NCBI GenBank assembly: GCA_964384915.1
Contig: CAYLMA010000006.1
Location: 68,219-132,218, forward strand
From: Sulfurimicrobium sp964384915
GTDB lineage: Bacteria > Pseudomonadota > Gammaproteobacteria > Burkholderiales > Sulfuricellaceae
Length of the DNA: 64,000 bases
Direction: 5' to 3'
Shown: piece after piece, positions 1-7,461 of the stretch
Layout of the letters: the number at the start of each line of letters is the position of its first letter
How positions within the stretch are numbered: the stretch's first letter is position 1
Translations under genes and position numbers: made by a program
The notes under the pieces: generated by a model
What the model saw: the letters and a program-made list of their open reading frames with translations, nothing else
Database searches by the model: none
What the model was told of the DNA's origin: nothing

Positions 1-252
1 ATCCATGCGTGCAGCGAAAGCCTCCGCTCCATCACCTCAGCATCCCAGCAGGTTTCCGGAATGGCTCAACATATAGCCGGCGCAACCAGCCATCAATCCG
101 CGGCAGGGCAGGCAGTCGCGGCCAACATGGGCCACCTCTCGGCACTCAGCGGAGAAAGCACCAGCAGTGCCGTTCAGATGGGGCAGGCAACGGACGAGCT
201 TGCGCGTGTGGCAGTGAATCTGCAGTCCATGGCACGGCATTTCGACAGCTAA
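1..252 (+). CDS. Methyl-accepting chemotaxis protein, C-terminal end (partial)
   Basis: The window opens inside a gene read from base 1. The visible 83 residues are the tail of a methyl-accepting chemotaxis receptor signalling domain: Ser/Ala/Gln-rich amphipathic helix such as SITSASQQVSGMAQHIAGAT and a final helix LARVAVNLQSMARHF typical of receptor C-termini. Family members are membrane sensors that control the CheA kinase through CheW. The ligand-binding, HAMP and kinase-interaction parts lie upstream of the window, so specificity cannot be judged. No CheR-tethering pentapeptide is present at the end (it finishes HFDS). The truncation is the window edge, not a mutation. Confidence 0.8.
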   Translation: MHACSESLRSITSASQQVSGMAQHIAGATSHQSAAGQAVAANMGHLSALSGESTSSAVQMGQATDELARVAVNLQSMARHFDS

Positions 253-356
253 CAAGCGGGCGATTCGGGCTCCTTGAACCCATCAGGCGCCAATAAATAT
301 CGCAACGCGATGCTGCCGCTGTGGTAAATTTCAGCCTTTATTTTCGCTCCGGCACC

Positions 357-1142
357 ATGCTGATCCACCCCCAATTCGACCCGGTAGCTCTCCATCTCGG
401 CCCCCTTGCCATTCGCTGGTACGGCCTGATGTATCTCACCGCCTTCGCCCTGTTCCTCGGCCTCGGCCGCTATCGCATGCGTACCCGCCCCGATCTTGGC
501 TGGCACAGGCGCGAACTCGATGACCTGCTGTTCTACGGCGTGCTGGGCGTGGTGCTGGGCGGGCGCTTGGGCTATGTCGTGTTTTACAAAGCTGCTTATT
601 ACCTGCAGCATCCGCTGGAAATTTTCGCGGTTTGGCAGGGCGGCATGTCCTTCCATGGCGGCTTGCTCGGCGTGCTGGTGGCGATGTGGCTGCTTGCCCG
701 CAAGAGTGGCAAAACCTGGCTGGCCGTGACCGATTTCATCGCTCCACTGGTGCCGCTGGGATTGGGCGCCGGTCGCATCGGCAATTTCATTAATGGCGAA
801 CTGTGGGGGCGCCCCACCGATGCGGCCTGGGGCATGATCTTCCCCCAAGCCGGTGACGGCATCGCGCGCCATCCCTCGCAGTTGTATCAATTTGCCCTTG
901 AAGGGCTGGCCCTGTTCGCCCTGCTGTGGTGGTTTTCAGCCAAGCCGCGACCGGCGGGTGCAATATCCGGCTTGTTCCTGATCGGCTATGGCAGCTTCCG
1001 TTTCCTGGCGGAATTCGCACGCGAACCTGACAACTTTCTCGGCCTGCTCAGCTTCGGATTCTCCATGGGCCAGTGGCTGTCGCTGCCCATGATCCTTGCC
1101 GGCATTGCCCTGCTGCGCTGGTCCTATCGCCCGCAACCGTAA
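357..1142 (+). CDS. lgt: Prolipoprotein diacylglyceryl transferase
   Basis: Lgt transfers the diacylglyceryl group of phosphatidylglycerol to the lipobox cysteine of prelipoproteins in the inner membrane, the first step of lipoprotein maturation. The 261-aa protein has the expected size and about seven hydrophobic segments. It carries the Lgt signature GRIGNFINGELWGRPTD near residue 140 and the HPSQLYQ motif near 180. I chose the ATG at 357 (MLIHPQFDPVAL), which matches the family N-terminus; the in-frame GTG at 321 would add 12 atypical residues. No strong Shine-Dalgarno is seen for either. Neighbours are unrelated, which is usual for lgt. Confidence 0.97.
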   Translation: MLIHPQFDPVALHLGPLAIRWYGLMYLTAFALFLGLGRYRMRTRPDLGWHRRELDDLLFYGVLGVVLGGRLGYVVFYKAAYYLQHPLEIFAVWQGGMSFHGGLLGVLVAMWLLARKSGKTWLAVTDFIAPLVPLGLGAGRIGNFINGELWGRPTDAAWGMIFPQAGDGIARHPSQLYQFALEGLALFALLWWFSAKPRPAGAISGLFLIGYGSFRFLAEFAREPDNFLGLLSFGFSMGQWLSLPMILAGIALLRWSYRPQP

Positions 1143-1243
1143 TTACGGCGGCGGCATGGCACTGGCACGGCAAATCCCCATGAATTTCTTTTTTCCCCCG
1201 CCTGGGTTACCCTAGCGGGAAACCGCCCAGAACAGGAACACAA

Positions 1244-1399
1244 ATGGCAACGCCTAATTACAGCTACGAGAAACGCCAGAAAGAACTGGCAAAGAAGCAG
1301 AAAAAAGAGGAAAAACAAAAACGCAAAAACGCCCCGGAGAACAATCCGGACGAAGAATCCCCGCCCCCACAACCCGGCCAGCCGAACACTGAAAGCTGA
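1244..1399 (+). CDS. Small highly charged hypothetical protein (51 aa)
   Basis: A 51-codon reading frame starts at ATG 1244. The protein is short, basic in its first half (Lys/Glu/Gln-rich, with YEKRQKELAKKQKKEEKQKR) and acidic/proline-rich at the C-terminus (SPPPQPGQPNTES). The charge pattern predicts one helix followed by a disordered tail. I recall similar short Lys-rich proteins being annotated as hypothetical in betaproteobacteria, but I assign no function. There is no strong Shine-Dalgarno (upstream AGGAACACAA). The codon pattern and clean start/stop between lgt and the opposing DUF1415 gene favour a real gene. Confidence 0.6.
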   Translation: MATPNYSYEKRQKELAKKQKKEEKQKRKNAPENNPDEESPPPQPGQPNTES

Positions 1400-1402
1400 A
1401 GA

Positions 1403-1975
1403 TCAGGAGCTTGGCTGATCAGGTTTGCCCTTCGACAAACCCAGCGCCAGCCAGCCCCCCAGCCCTATTTTTTTCAGGGTTTCGATATTGCGCCCGTAAA
1501 TACCTTCGGCATCCGGAAACGCCTCGACAGCACGCGCAAGGCTCTCCTCCCGGATCAGGTGCAAGGTGGGAAAAGGGGCGCGGTTGGTGTAGTTGCCGAT
1601 ATCGTCCGGCTCAGTATCGGCGAACTGGAATGCCGGGTGGAAACTGGCAATCTGGATGACGCCTTCCAGGCCATGTTCGCCTACTGCCTCCTCGGCAATC
1701 ACCATGAAGTCGTTGAAATCCAGGAAATCCGGCAACAAGTCCGGATGAATCAGCAAGGTCGTATCGACCTCGGCCGGGTCGGCGGCGGCGAGAAAATCCA
1801 GTTCACGGTCCAGATCCTCCAGGAATCCATCCAGATGCCGCGCTTCGCTGACCACGAAGCGCACCTGGTTTTTCACATAGACCGCCTTGGCAAACGGGCA
1901 CAGATTGAGCCCGATCACCGCCTTCTCCAGCCACAGCCGGGTGGCCGCGATTACTTCATCCTTGTCCATCATCAA
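1403..1975 (-). CDS. DUF1415 family protein
   Basis: A 190-aa cytoplasmic protein matching the DUF1415 family of proteobacteria, recognisable from the N-terminal pattern TRLWLEKAVIGLNLCPFAKA, with a conserved cysteine, and the HPAFQFADTEPDDIGNYTNR block around residue 113-132. Members are 180-200 aa, so it is full length. No biochemical function is known to me. Three consecutive ATG codons begin the frame, so the exact start may be one or two codons later. It is divergent from the NYN-domain gene, and both share a ten-base motif just upstream of their starts (see 1982-2077). Confidence 0.9.
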   Translation of the reverse strand: MMMDKDEVIAATRLWLEKAVIGLNLCPFAKAVYVKNQVRFVVSEARHLDGFLEDLDRELDFLAAADPAEVDTTLLIHPDLLPDFLDFNDFMVIAEEAVGEHGLEGVIQIASFHPAFQFADTEPDDIGNYTNRAPFPTLHLIREESLARAVEAFPDAEGIYGRNIETLKKIGLGGWLALGLSKGKPDQPSS

Positions 1976-1981
1976 ATCCTC

Positions 1982-2077
1982 TGGTGTAGTGTTGCACGCT
2001 AGTCAAACATCCGCTGGAGACTGGTTTCGCGCGCATCCCCGCGCTTCCCAATGCTATCATTAGTTTGCACTACACCA
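1982..2077. promoter_or_regulatory. Mirrored ten-base motif in a divergent intergenic region
   Basis: TGGTGTAGTG at 1982-1991 and its exact inverse CACTACACCA at 2068-2077 sit just upstream of the two divergent start codons (1975 on minus, 2090 on plus). Read in each gene's own direction, both 5' regions therefore carry the same motif CACTACACCA, preceded by TGC. This could be a shared operator, a shared core promoter element or an RNA-level signal. The identity of the two arms is seen directly; the role is inference. Confidence 0.45.
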
Positions 2078-2089
2078 CCGGAGCCCGTC

Positions 2090-2935
2090 ATGACCGCAAT
2101 CTCTGAAAAAATCCGCAACATGGCCCTGTATTGCGATTTCGAAAACGTCGCCCTGGGCGTGCGCGATGCCAAGCATGCGCAAAAATTCGAGATCCGCAAA
2201 GTGCTGGAGCGGCTCTTGCTCAAGGGCAGCATCGTGGTGAAAAAAGCCTACTGCGATTGGGACCGCTACAAGGAATTCAAGGCCTCCATGCATGAAGCCG
2301 CATTCGAACTGATCGAGATCCCCCACGTCAGGCAATCCGGCAAGAATTCCGCCGATATCCGCATGGTAGTGGATGCGCTCGACCTGTGCTATACCAAATC
2401 GCATGTGGACACTTTCGTCATCATCAGCGGCGATTCGGATTTCTCGCCCCTGGTGAGCAAGTTGCGCGAGAACAACAAAACGGTCATCGGCGTGGGCGTG
2501 AAAAATTCCACCTCCGACCTCCTGATCGCCAACTGCGACGAGTTCATCTATTACGACGATCTGGTCAGGGAAACGGAAAAGAAAGCCGAAAAGGCCAAGA
2601 CACGCGTCAAGAAAAAGCCCGCCGTCAAGGATGCAAGCGAGACTGCGGCAACAATCGCCCCCAAGGAAGATAAAGACAAAGTGCAGGAAGCCATTGACCT
2701 GGTGATGGGCACGGTGGAAGCCCTCTTTCTGGAGCGCGGCGAAGAGGAGAAAATCTGGGGCTCGATGGTGAAGCAGGCGCTCAAGCGGCGCAAGCCGGGC
2801 TTCAACGAAAGCTACTACGGATTTGCCTCGTTCAGCAAACTGCTGGACGAAGCCGCTGCCCGCAAACTTCTGGAAGTGGAACACGACGAGAAGTCGGGCG
2901 GCGTCATCATCAGGAATTTCAACCCGGAATATTAG
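2090..2935 (+). CDS. NYN-domain (LabA/DUF88-like) protein with C-terminal OST-HTH/LOTUS domain
   Basis: The first 160 residues form a NYN (PIN-like) nuclease domain: ALYCDFENV near residue 10, NSADIRMVVDAL near 87 and VIISGDSDFSPLV near 109 supply the conserved acidic residues of a metal-dependent RNase fold. A Lys-rich linker (about 160-200) leads to a C-terminal OST-HTH/LOTUS-type domain (about 205-280) of the kind proposed to bind RNA. This suggests an RNA-processing role in the cytoplasm, but substrates are unknown. The start ATG at 2090 follows CCGGAG and begins MTAISEKIRNM; an upstream TTG frame start is less likely. 281 aa, intact. Confidence 0.88.
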   Translation: MTAISEKIRNMALYCDFENVALGVRDAKHAQKFEIRKVLERLLLKGSIVVKKAYCDWDRYKEFKASMHEAAFELIEIPHVRQSGKNSADIRMVVDALDLCYTKSHVDTFVIISGDSDFSPLVSKLRENNKTVIGVGVKNSTSDLLIANCDEFIYYDDLVRETEKKAEKAKTRVKKKPAVKDASETAATIAPKEDKDKVQEAIDLVMGTVEALFLERGEEEKIWGSMVKQALKRRKPGFNESYYGFASFSKLLDEAAARKLLEVEHDEKSGGVIIRNFNPEY

Positions 2936-3062
2936 CAACCACCTCGCTTATGCATGGCAAGATGGAAGTTTCCGCAGCAGCCCTTACAAGACTGGCTCGC
3001 AGGCCGTCACCACCGCCCTCATTCGGATATCGCAAATTTCCTGCACATATTCGGCGGCACAA

Positions 3063-3121
3063 AGAAAAAGCCCCCAGCCAAAGGGGAAAGCCGGGGGCAG
3101 AAGCCTTAAAGGGTTTAAGGC
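3063..3121 (-). terminator. Rho-independent terminator of the TrpB2 gene plus adjacent hairpin
   Basis: This lies in the 293-base gap between 2935 and 3229, where no gene is seen. On the minus strand GCCCCCGGC (3098-3090) can pair with GGCTGGGGGC (3079-3070) and is followed by a T tract (3069-3063), a typical intrinsic terminator about 130 bases past the TrpB2 stop codon. Next to it GCCTTAAA-GGG-TTTAAGGC (3103-3121) is a perfect 8-bp inverted repeat. The opposing NYN gene may use the same structure. Confidence 0.75.
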
Positions 3122-3228
3122 ACCCGCTCAGGGAGGAGAAGCGGGAGACGAAATGAATCGTCTGCTTATTCAGAGTAGAGAGACAACAAATTTGTTCCCG
3201 TCAATATGAAAATCATCATTTCATCCAT

Positions 3229-4581
3229 TTATCCCACCTTGGGCAGGCGCTCCAGCGCGGCCTTGATGGCTTCCTCTGGGTAGGCGTAATCTTCCAGCTT
3301 GCCGCTGAAGTAGCTGTCGTAGGCCCCCATGTCGAAATGGCCGTGGCCGGAAAGGTTGAAGAACAGCGTCTTGGCCTCGCCCGATTCCTTGCAGCGCAGC
3401 GCTTCGTCGATGCAGGCGGCAATGGCGTGGTTGGATTCAGGCGCGGGGATAATGCCTTCTGAACGCGCGAAGGTGACGCCGGCCTGGAAGGTGGAAAGCT
3501 GCGGCACCGCCACCGCCTCGACCAGTTTTTCGTGGTAGAGCTGCGACACCAGGGCCGAGTCGCCATGGTAGCGCAGGCCGCCTGCATGAATGCCGGGCGG
3601 CATGAAGTCGTGGCCCAGGGTGTACATCAGCATCATCGGCGTGAGCTTGGCGGTGTCGCCGAAGTCGTAGGCGTAGTGGCCGCGCGTCAGGGTCGGGCAG
3701 GAGGTGGGTTCCACCGCCACCAGGCGCACGTTCTTGCCAGCCGCCTTGTCGGCCAGGAAAGGGAAGGCAGCGCCGCCGAAGTTGGAGCCGCCGCCGCAGG
3801 GGGCGAAGATCATGTCCGGGTAGTCGCCCACTTTCTCGAACTGTTTCTTGGCTTCCAGGCCGATCACGGTCTGGTGCAGCAGCACGTGGTTCAGCACCGA
3901 GCCCAGGGCGTAGTTGGTATCGGCGCGCGATGCCGCATCTTCCACCGCCTCGGATATTGCCAGGCCGAGCGAGCCCTGGTTGTCCGCATCTTCGGCCAGC
4001 GCGGCGCGCCCGGAATGGGTTTCCACGCTCGGGCTGGCGAACACTTCCGCGCCCCAGGTCTGCATCATGGAGCGGCGGTAGGGTTTCTGGTTGTAGCTCA
4101 CCTTGACCATGTAGACCCGCACCTCCAGGCCGAACATCTGTCCCGCCAACGCCATGGAGCAGCCCCATTGCCCGGCGCCGGTTTCGGTGGCGATGCGCTT
4201 GATGCCGGCTTCCTTGTTGTAATAAGCCTGTGCAATGGCAGTGTTGGGCTTGTGCGAACCCGCCGGCGAAACCCCCTCGTATTTGTAGTAGATCTTGGCC
4301 GGCGTGCCGAGCGCCGCTTCCAGGCGATGGGCGCGGAACATCGGCGACGGGCGCCACAACTGGTAAATCTCGCGAATTTTTTCGGGAATCGCGATCCAGC
4401 GCTGGGCGGACATTTCCTGCTCGATCAGGCTCATCGGGAAGATGGCGGTCAGGGCCTCGGGGCCGACTGGCTTTCCGTCCGGGCCGAGCGGCGGCGCGGG
4501 CGGGTTGGGCATATCGGCAACGACGTTGTACCAGTGGGTGGGGATTTCGGATTCGTCCAGCAGGATCTTGGTGCGTTGCAT
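3229..4581 (-). CDS. TrpB2-type tryptophan synthase beta-like PLP enzyme
   Basis: A 450-aa pyridoxal-phosphate enzyme of the TrpB2 group, longer than the roughly 400-aa TrpB1. The PLP lysine lies in PAGSHKPNTA near residue 104, the catalytic glutamate in ATETGAGQWG near 130, and the phosphate-binding glycine loop is CGGGSNFGG near 260. TrpB2 proteins condense indole with serine and often occur without trpA, as here; they may salvage indole. The start at 4581 is chosen because AAAGGA lies 7-12 bases upstream; the frame extends 17 codons further with no better signal. The gene stands alone, divergent from fbp, with its own terminator. The indole-salvage role is inferred from family knowledge. 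Confidence 0.93.
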   Translation of the reverse strand: MQRTKILLDESEIPTHWYNVVADMPNPPAPPLGPDGKPVGPEALTAIFPMSLIEQEMSAQRWIAIPEKIREIYQLWRPSPMFRAHRLEAALGTPAKIYYKYEGVSPAGSHKPNTAIAQAYYNKEAGIKRIATETGAGQWGCSMALAGQMFGLEVRVYMVKVSYNQKPYRRSMMQTWGAEVFASPSVETHSGRAALAEDADNQGSLGLAISEAVEDAASRADTNYALGSVLNHVLLHQTVIGLEAKKQFEKVGDYPDMIFAPCGGGSNFGGAAFPFLADKAAGKNVRLVAVEPTSCPTLTRGHYAYDFGDTAKLTPMMLMYTLGHDFMPPGIHAGGLRYHGDSALVSQLYHEKLVEAVAVPQLSTFQAGVTFARSEGIIPAPESNHAIAACIDEALRCKESGEAKTLFFNLSGHGHFDMGAYDSYFSGKLEDYAYPEEAIKAALERLPKVG

Positions 4582-4674
4582 GATGCAGTCCTTTTTGGGT
4601 TGGGATTTAAGTCGAGATAAGTCGCCCATCATATCCCCTTTGATTTTTTGCTGCCAAGCCTTTGGAGGTTAAGC

Positions 4675-4711
4675 TATAATTCAAGGTTCATTATATTTTT
4701 TTATACTAGGA
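4675..4711 (+). promoter_or_regulatory. Putative fbp promoter and ribosome binding site
   Basis: A perfect -10 hexamer TATAAT (4675-4680) and a second AT-rich block TATACT (4702-4707) precede fbp. No convincing -35 hexamer is visible at 16-18 bases. AGGA at 4708-4711 is the Shine-Dalgarno, 7 bases before ATG 4719. TATACT is too close to the start to give a leader, so TATAAT is the better candidate. Confidence 0.5.
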
Positions 4712-4718
4712 TAAGAAC

Positions 4719-5723
4719 ATGCACAAAGGCACCACCATCACCCAGTTCATTATCGAGGAACAGCGCCACATCCAGGGCGCAAGCGGTGATTTCACCTCGC
4801 TCCTGAACGACATCATCACCGCGATCAAGGTGATTTCCAATACCGTGAACAAAGGCGCGCTGATTGGCGTGATGGGTTCGGCCGGCTCGGAAAACGTGCA
4901 GGGCGAAACGCAGAAGGAACTGGACGTCATCACCAACGAAATCTTCATCAAATCCAACGAGTGGGCCGGTCACCTGTGCGCCATGGCGTCGGAAGAGATG
5001 GACGACATTTATCCCATCCCGGCGCAATACCCGCGCGGCAAATACCTGCTGGTATTCGATCCGCTCGACGGCTCCAGCAATGTGGACGTAAACATTTCCG
5101 TCGGCACCATTTTTTCCATCCTGCGCTGTCAGGGCGAGGGCGATTCGCCTTCCGCCGAGGATTTCCTGCAGCCCGGCACCCAGCAGGTCTGCGCCGGCTA
5201 TGCGCTGTACGGTTCCTCCACCATGCTGGTGCTGACCAGCGGCCATGGCGTGAACGGCTTCACCCTGGACCGCGATATCGGCGAATTCATCCTCACCCAT
5301 GCCAACATGACCATTCCTGTCGACACCAAGGAATTCGCCATCAACGCCTCCAACCAGCGTTTCTGGGAGCAGCCGGTGCAGCGTTATGTGGAAGAGGCCC
5401 TGGCCGGCAAGACCGGACCCAGGGATAAGGATTTCAACATGCGCTGGGTGGCCTCGATGGTGGCCGAAGTGCACCGTATCCTGATGCGCGGCGGCATTTT
5501 CATGTACCCCAAGGACACCAAGGACCCCAGCAAGGCCGGCAAGCTGCGCCTGCTGTACGAAGCCAACCCGATGTCCTTCATCGTGGAACAGGCTGGCGGC
5601 GCTTCCAGCACCGGCCGCGCGCGCATTCTCGACATCCAGCCGGACGGCCTGCACCAGCGCGTGCCGGTGATCCTGGGTTCGAAAAACGAAGTCGAAACCG
5701 TGATTTCCTACCACAAGGCCTGA
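4719..5723 (+). CDS. fbp: Fructose-1,6-bisphosphatase class I
   Basis: This enzyme hydrolyses fructose 1,6-bisphosphate to fructose 6-phosphate in gluconeogenesis and, in autotrophs, in the Calvin cycle. The 334-aa sequence is full length and carries the metal-binding motif FDPLDGSSNVD near residue 112-122, preceded by ASEEMDD near 88, and the substrate-side GGIFMYPKD near 262. Class I type is clear. It is monocistronic with a hairpin terminator at 5766-5802. No cbb genes are in the window, so whether the host fixes CO2 cannot be judged here. Confidence 0.98.
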   Translation: MHKGTTITQFIIEEQRHIQGASGDFTSLLNDIITAIKVISNTVNKGALIGVMGSAGSENVQGETQKELDVITNEIFIKSNEWAGHLCAMASEEMDDIYPIPAQYPRGKYLLVFDPLDGSSNVDVNISVGTIFSILRCQGEGDSPSAEDFLQPGTQQVCAGYALYGSSTMLVLTSGHGVNGFTLDRDIGEFILTHANMTIPVDTKEFAINASNQRFWEQPVQRYVEEALAGKTGPRDKDFNMRWVASMVAEVHRILMRGGIFMYPKDTKDPSKAGKLRLLYEANPMSFIVEQAGGASSTGRARILDIQPDGLHQRVPVILGSKNEVETVISYHKA

Positions 5724-5765
5724 AACGCGCCCTGGCCTTGAATTGGGCCAGCCGCGCCGGCCAAG

Positions 5766-5802
5766 ATGCCGCTCGCCTGTTGCAGGGCCGGCGGCATTTT
5801 TC
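5766..5802 (+). terminator. Rho-independent terminator after fbp
   Basis: ATGCCGC (5766-5772) pairs with GCGGCAT (5791-5797), with further GCC/GGC pairing inside, followed by TTTTTC. It lies 43 bases after the fbp stop and before the yqgE start. Confidence 0.7.
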
Positions 5803-5842
5803 ATGGGGCATGGTTTCTGGCGAATATGCCATAATAACGCCC

Positions 5843-6403
5843 ATGCAAAGCATCGATCTCACCCACCATTTCCTCATCGCCATGCCGGCGATGGCAGACC
5901 CCTATTTCGCCAAGACCCTGACCTATATCTGCGAGCACAACGAACGCGGGGCCCTGGGCGTCGTCCTTAACCGCAAGATCGATCTGGATTTCAAGGCCTT
6001 GTTCGAACAGATCAACATCCCGCTTGAGGCGGTGGAACTAGCTGGAATGCCGATCCATTATGGCGGGCCGGTGCAGATGGATCGCGGCTTTGTGCTGCAC
6101 CAGCCGGAAGGGGATTGGCAGTCGAGCCTGGCGGTCGCCGAAGGCATCGCGCTGACGACCTCGAAAGACATTCTGGAAGCCGTGGGGCGCGGCGAAGGGC
6201 CGGATAAACTGTTCGTGTCCCTGGGCTATGCGGGCTGGGATGCAGGCCAACTCGAACATGAGCTGGGGCAGAATGCCTGGCTGACGGTACCGGCGAATCC
6301 ACGCCTGATTTTTGACGAGCCGACCGAAACGCGCCTGGCCGCCGCCATGGAATTGCTGGGTGTGGATTTTGCCAGCCTTGCGGACGAAGCGGGTCATGCG
6401 TGA
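5843..6403 (+). CDS. yqgE: YqgE/AlgH family protein
   Basis: A 186-aa cytoplasmic protein of the UPF0301 (YqgE/AlgH) family, recognisable from LTHHFLIAMPAMADPYF at the N-terminus, GALGVVLNRK near 36-45 and the HYGGPV motif near 72. The family has no established enzymatic role, although the neighbour is nearly always ruvX/yqgF as it is here. ATG 5843 gives the family-standard N-terminus; the upstream frame extension (from 5738) overlaps the fbp terminator and is not coding. Confidence 0.93.
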   Translation: MQSIDLTHHFLIAMPAMADPYFAKTLTYICEHNERGALGVVLNRKIDLDFKALFEQINIPLEAVELAGMPIHYGGPVQMDRGFVLHQPEGDWQSSLAVAEGIALTTSKDILEAVGRGEGPDKLFVSLGYAGWDAGQLEHELGQNAWLTVPANPRLIFDEPTETRLAAAMELLGVDFASLADEAGHA

Positions 6404-6406
6404 ATT

Positions 6407-6494
6407 GGTGAGGAGTGAGGAGTTAGGAGTAAGGAGTAAGGCGACGTGACCATGGAAGTTTCTTCCCCTCACCCCTCACCCCTCACTCCTCACC
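6407..6494. repeat. Inverted repeat of CTCACTCC type around the ruvX start
   Basis: Arms GGTGAGGAGTGAGG (6407-6420) and CCTCACTCCTCACC (6481-6494) are perfect 14-bp inverses. Between them lie degenerate tandem units (GGAGTTA, GGAGTAA on one side, CCCCTCA on the other). The element starts 3 bases after the yqgE stop codon and runs into the ruvX coding region, so its right arm is translated. Confidence 0.8.
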
Positions 6495-6910
6495 GCTCTA
6501 CCGTGCTGGGCTTCGATTTCGGCCTCAAGCGCATTGGCGTGGCGGTGGGCGACCGGATGATCGGCGTGGCCCATCCCCTGCAGACCATCCATGGCGAAAG
6601 CAACGAACAGCGCTTTGGCGCCATTGCCGCGCTGATCAAGGAATGGCAACCCGGCCTGCTGGTGGTGGGACAGCCGTTTCATCTCGATGGCGGCGAACAC
6701 GAGATGACCCTGCGCTGCAGGCGCTTCTCCCGCCAGCTTGAAGGACGTTTCGGCCTGCCGGTGGTGCTGGTGGACGAGCGCCTCAGTTCCGCGGCGGCAA
6801 GCCAGGATCTGCGAGAGGCCGGCATTACCGGCCGGCGGCAGAAGGTGATGCTGGACCAGGTCGCTGCGCAGCACATATTGCAATCATATTTGGATAATTC
6901 CGGAAGCTGA
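6452..6910 (+). CDS. ruvX: Putative pre-16S rRNA nuclease / Holliday junction resolvase-like protein
   Basis: RuvX (YqgF) has an RNase H fold and is implicated in 5' maturation of 16S rRNA; it was earlier proposed as a Holliday junction resolvase. The core begins TVLGFDFGLKRIGVAVG near residue 15, with the first catalytic Asp, followed by LLVVGQPFHLDG near 69 and VLVDERLSS near 108. The usual glycine in the VVGLP motif is Q here. The 152-aa length includes about 14 N-terminal residues (SSPHPSPLTPHRS) encoded by the inverted repeat at 6407-6494. An alternative GTG at 6446 is possible. The repeat may have replaced the original start region. Confidence 0.9.
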   Translation: MEVSSPHPSPLTPHRSTVLGFDFGLKRIGVAVGDRMIGVAHPLQTIHGESNEQRFGAIAALIKEWQPGLLVVGQPFHLDGGEHEMTLRCRRFSRQLEGRFGLPVVLVDERLSSAAASQDLREAGITGRRQKVMLDQVAAQHILQSYLDNSGS

Positions 6911-6948
6911 TTTAGCCGCTCCCCATGAGATTTACAGGATAAAAACCT

Positions 6949-7449
6949 ATGCAACTACCTGATGCCGAGAAGCTTGCGCAAACCATGGCGCAAGAGCTCA
7001 CGCCTTATCTGAGCGCAAACAGCGCGCTGGTGGGCATGCACACCGGCGGCGTGTGGCTGGCGGAAAGAATCCATGCCCTGCTGGGCAAGGATATTCCCCT
7101 GGGCACGCTCGACGTGTCTTTCTATCGCGATGATTTCAACCAGTCCGGCCTGCACGCTGAAGTGGCGCCCTCGGATATCCCTTTTGATGTCACGGGGCGC
7201 GACATCATCCTGGTGGATGACGTGCTTTACACCGGGCGCAGCGTGCGTGCAGCAATGAACGAACTGTTTGACTACGGCCGGCCCTCAAGCATCATCCTGG
7301 CCGTGCTGGTGGACCGGGGCGGGCGCGAATTGCCGATCGCCTCCCAGGTCACCGGGGCGGAGCTGGCGCTGGCGCCGGACCAGAACATCCAGCTCAATCG
7401 TGACTCGCAGGGGCGGCTTGCGCTCAGCCTGCGTCAAATAACCGCCTGA
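6949..7449 (+). CDS. pyrR: PyrR bifunctional pyrimidine regulator / uracil phosphoribosyltransferase
   Basis: A 166-aa type I phosphoribosyltransferase of the PyrR family. The PRPP-binding loop is IILVDDVLYTGRS near residue 86-98, and MHTGGVWLAERI near 30 and DVSFYRDDF near 56 match PyrR. In Firmicutes PyrR binds pyr mRNA to control attenuation. In proteobacteria it accompanies pyrB-pyrC' and its regulatory role is less clear; no attenuator hairpin is obvious upstream of pyrB. It lies 12 bases before pyrB, forming pyrR-pyrB-pyrC'. Confidence 0.95.
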   Translation: MQLPDAEKLAQTMAQELTPYLSANSALVGMHTGGVWLAERIHALLGKDIPLGTLDVSFYRDDFNQSGLHAEVAPSDIPFDVTGRDIILVDDVLYTGRSVRAAMNELFDYGRPSSIILAVLVDRGGRELPIASQVTGAELALAPDQNIQLNRDSQGRLALSLRQITA

Positions 7450-7461
7450 CGGAGCAGATCC

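Noticed and set aside
1..252. Chemotaxis receptor fragment considered as a pseudogene
   Set aside because: The frame is open from base 1 and the end is intact, so the missing part is simply outside the window.
3532..4620. Long open frame (362 codons) on the plus strand opposite the TrpB2 gene
   Set aside because: It is the mirror of a clear TrpB2 coding sequence in high-GC DNA; composition is His/Arg/Gly/Val-rich and shows no family motifs.
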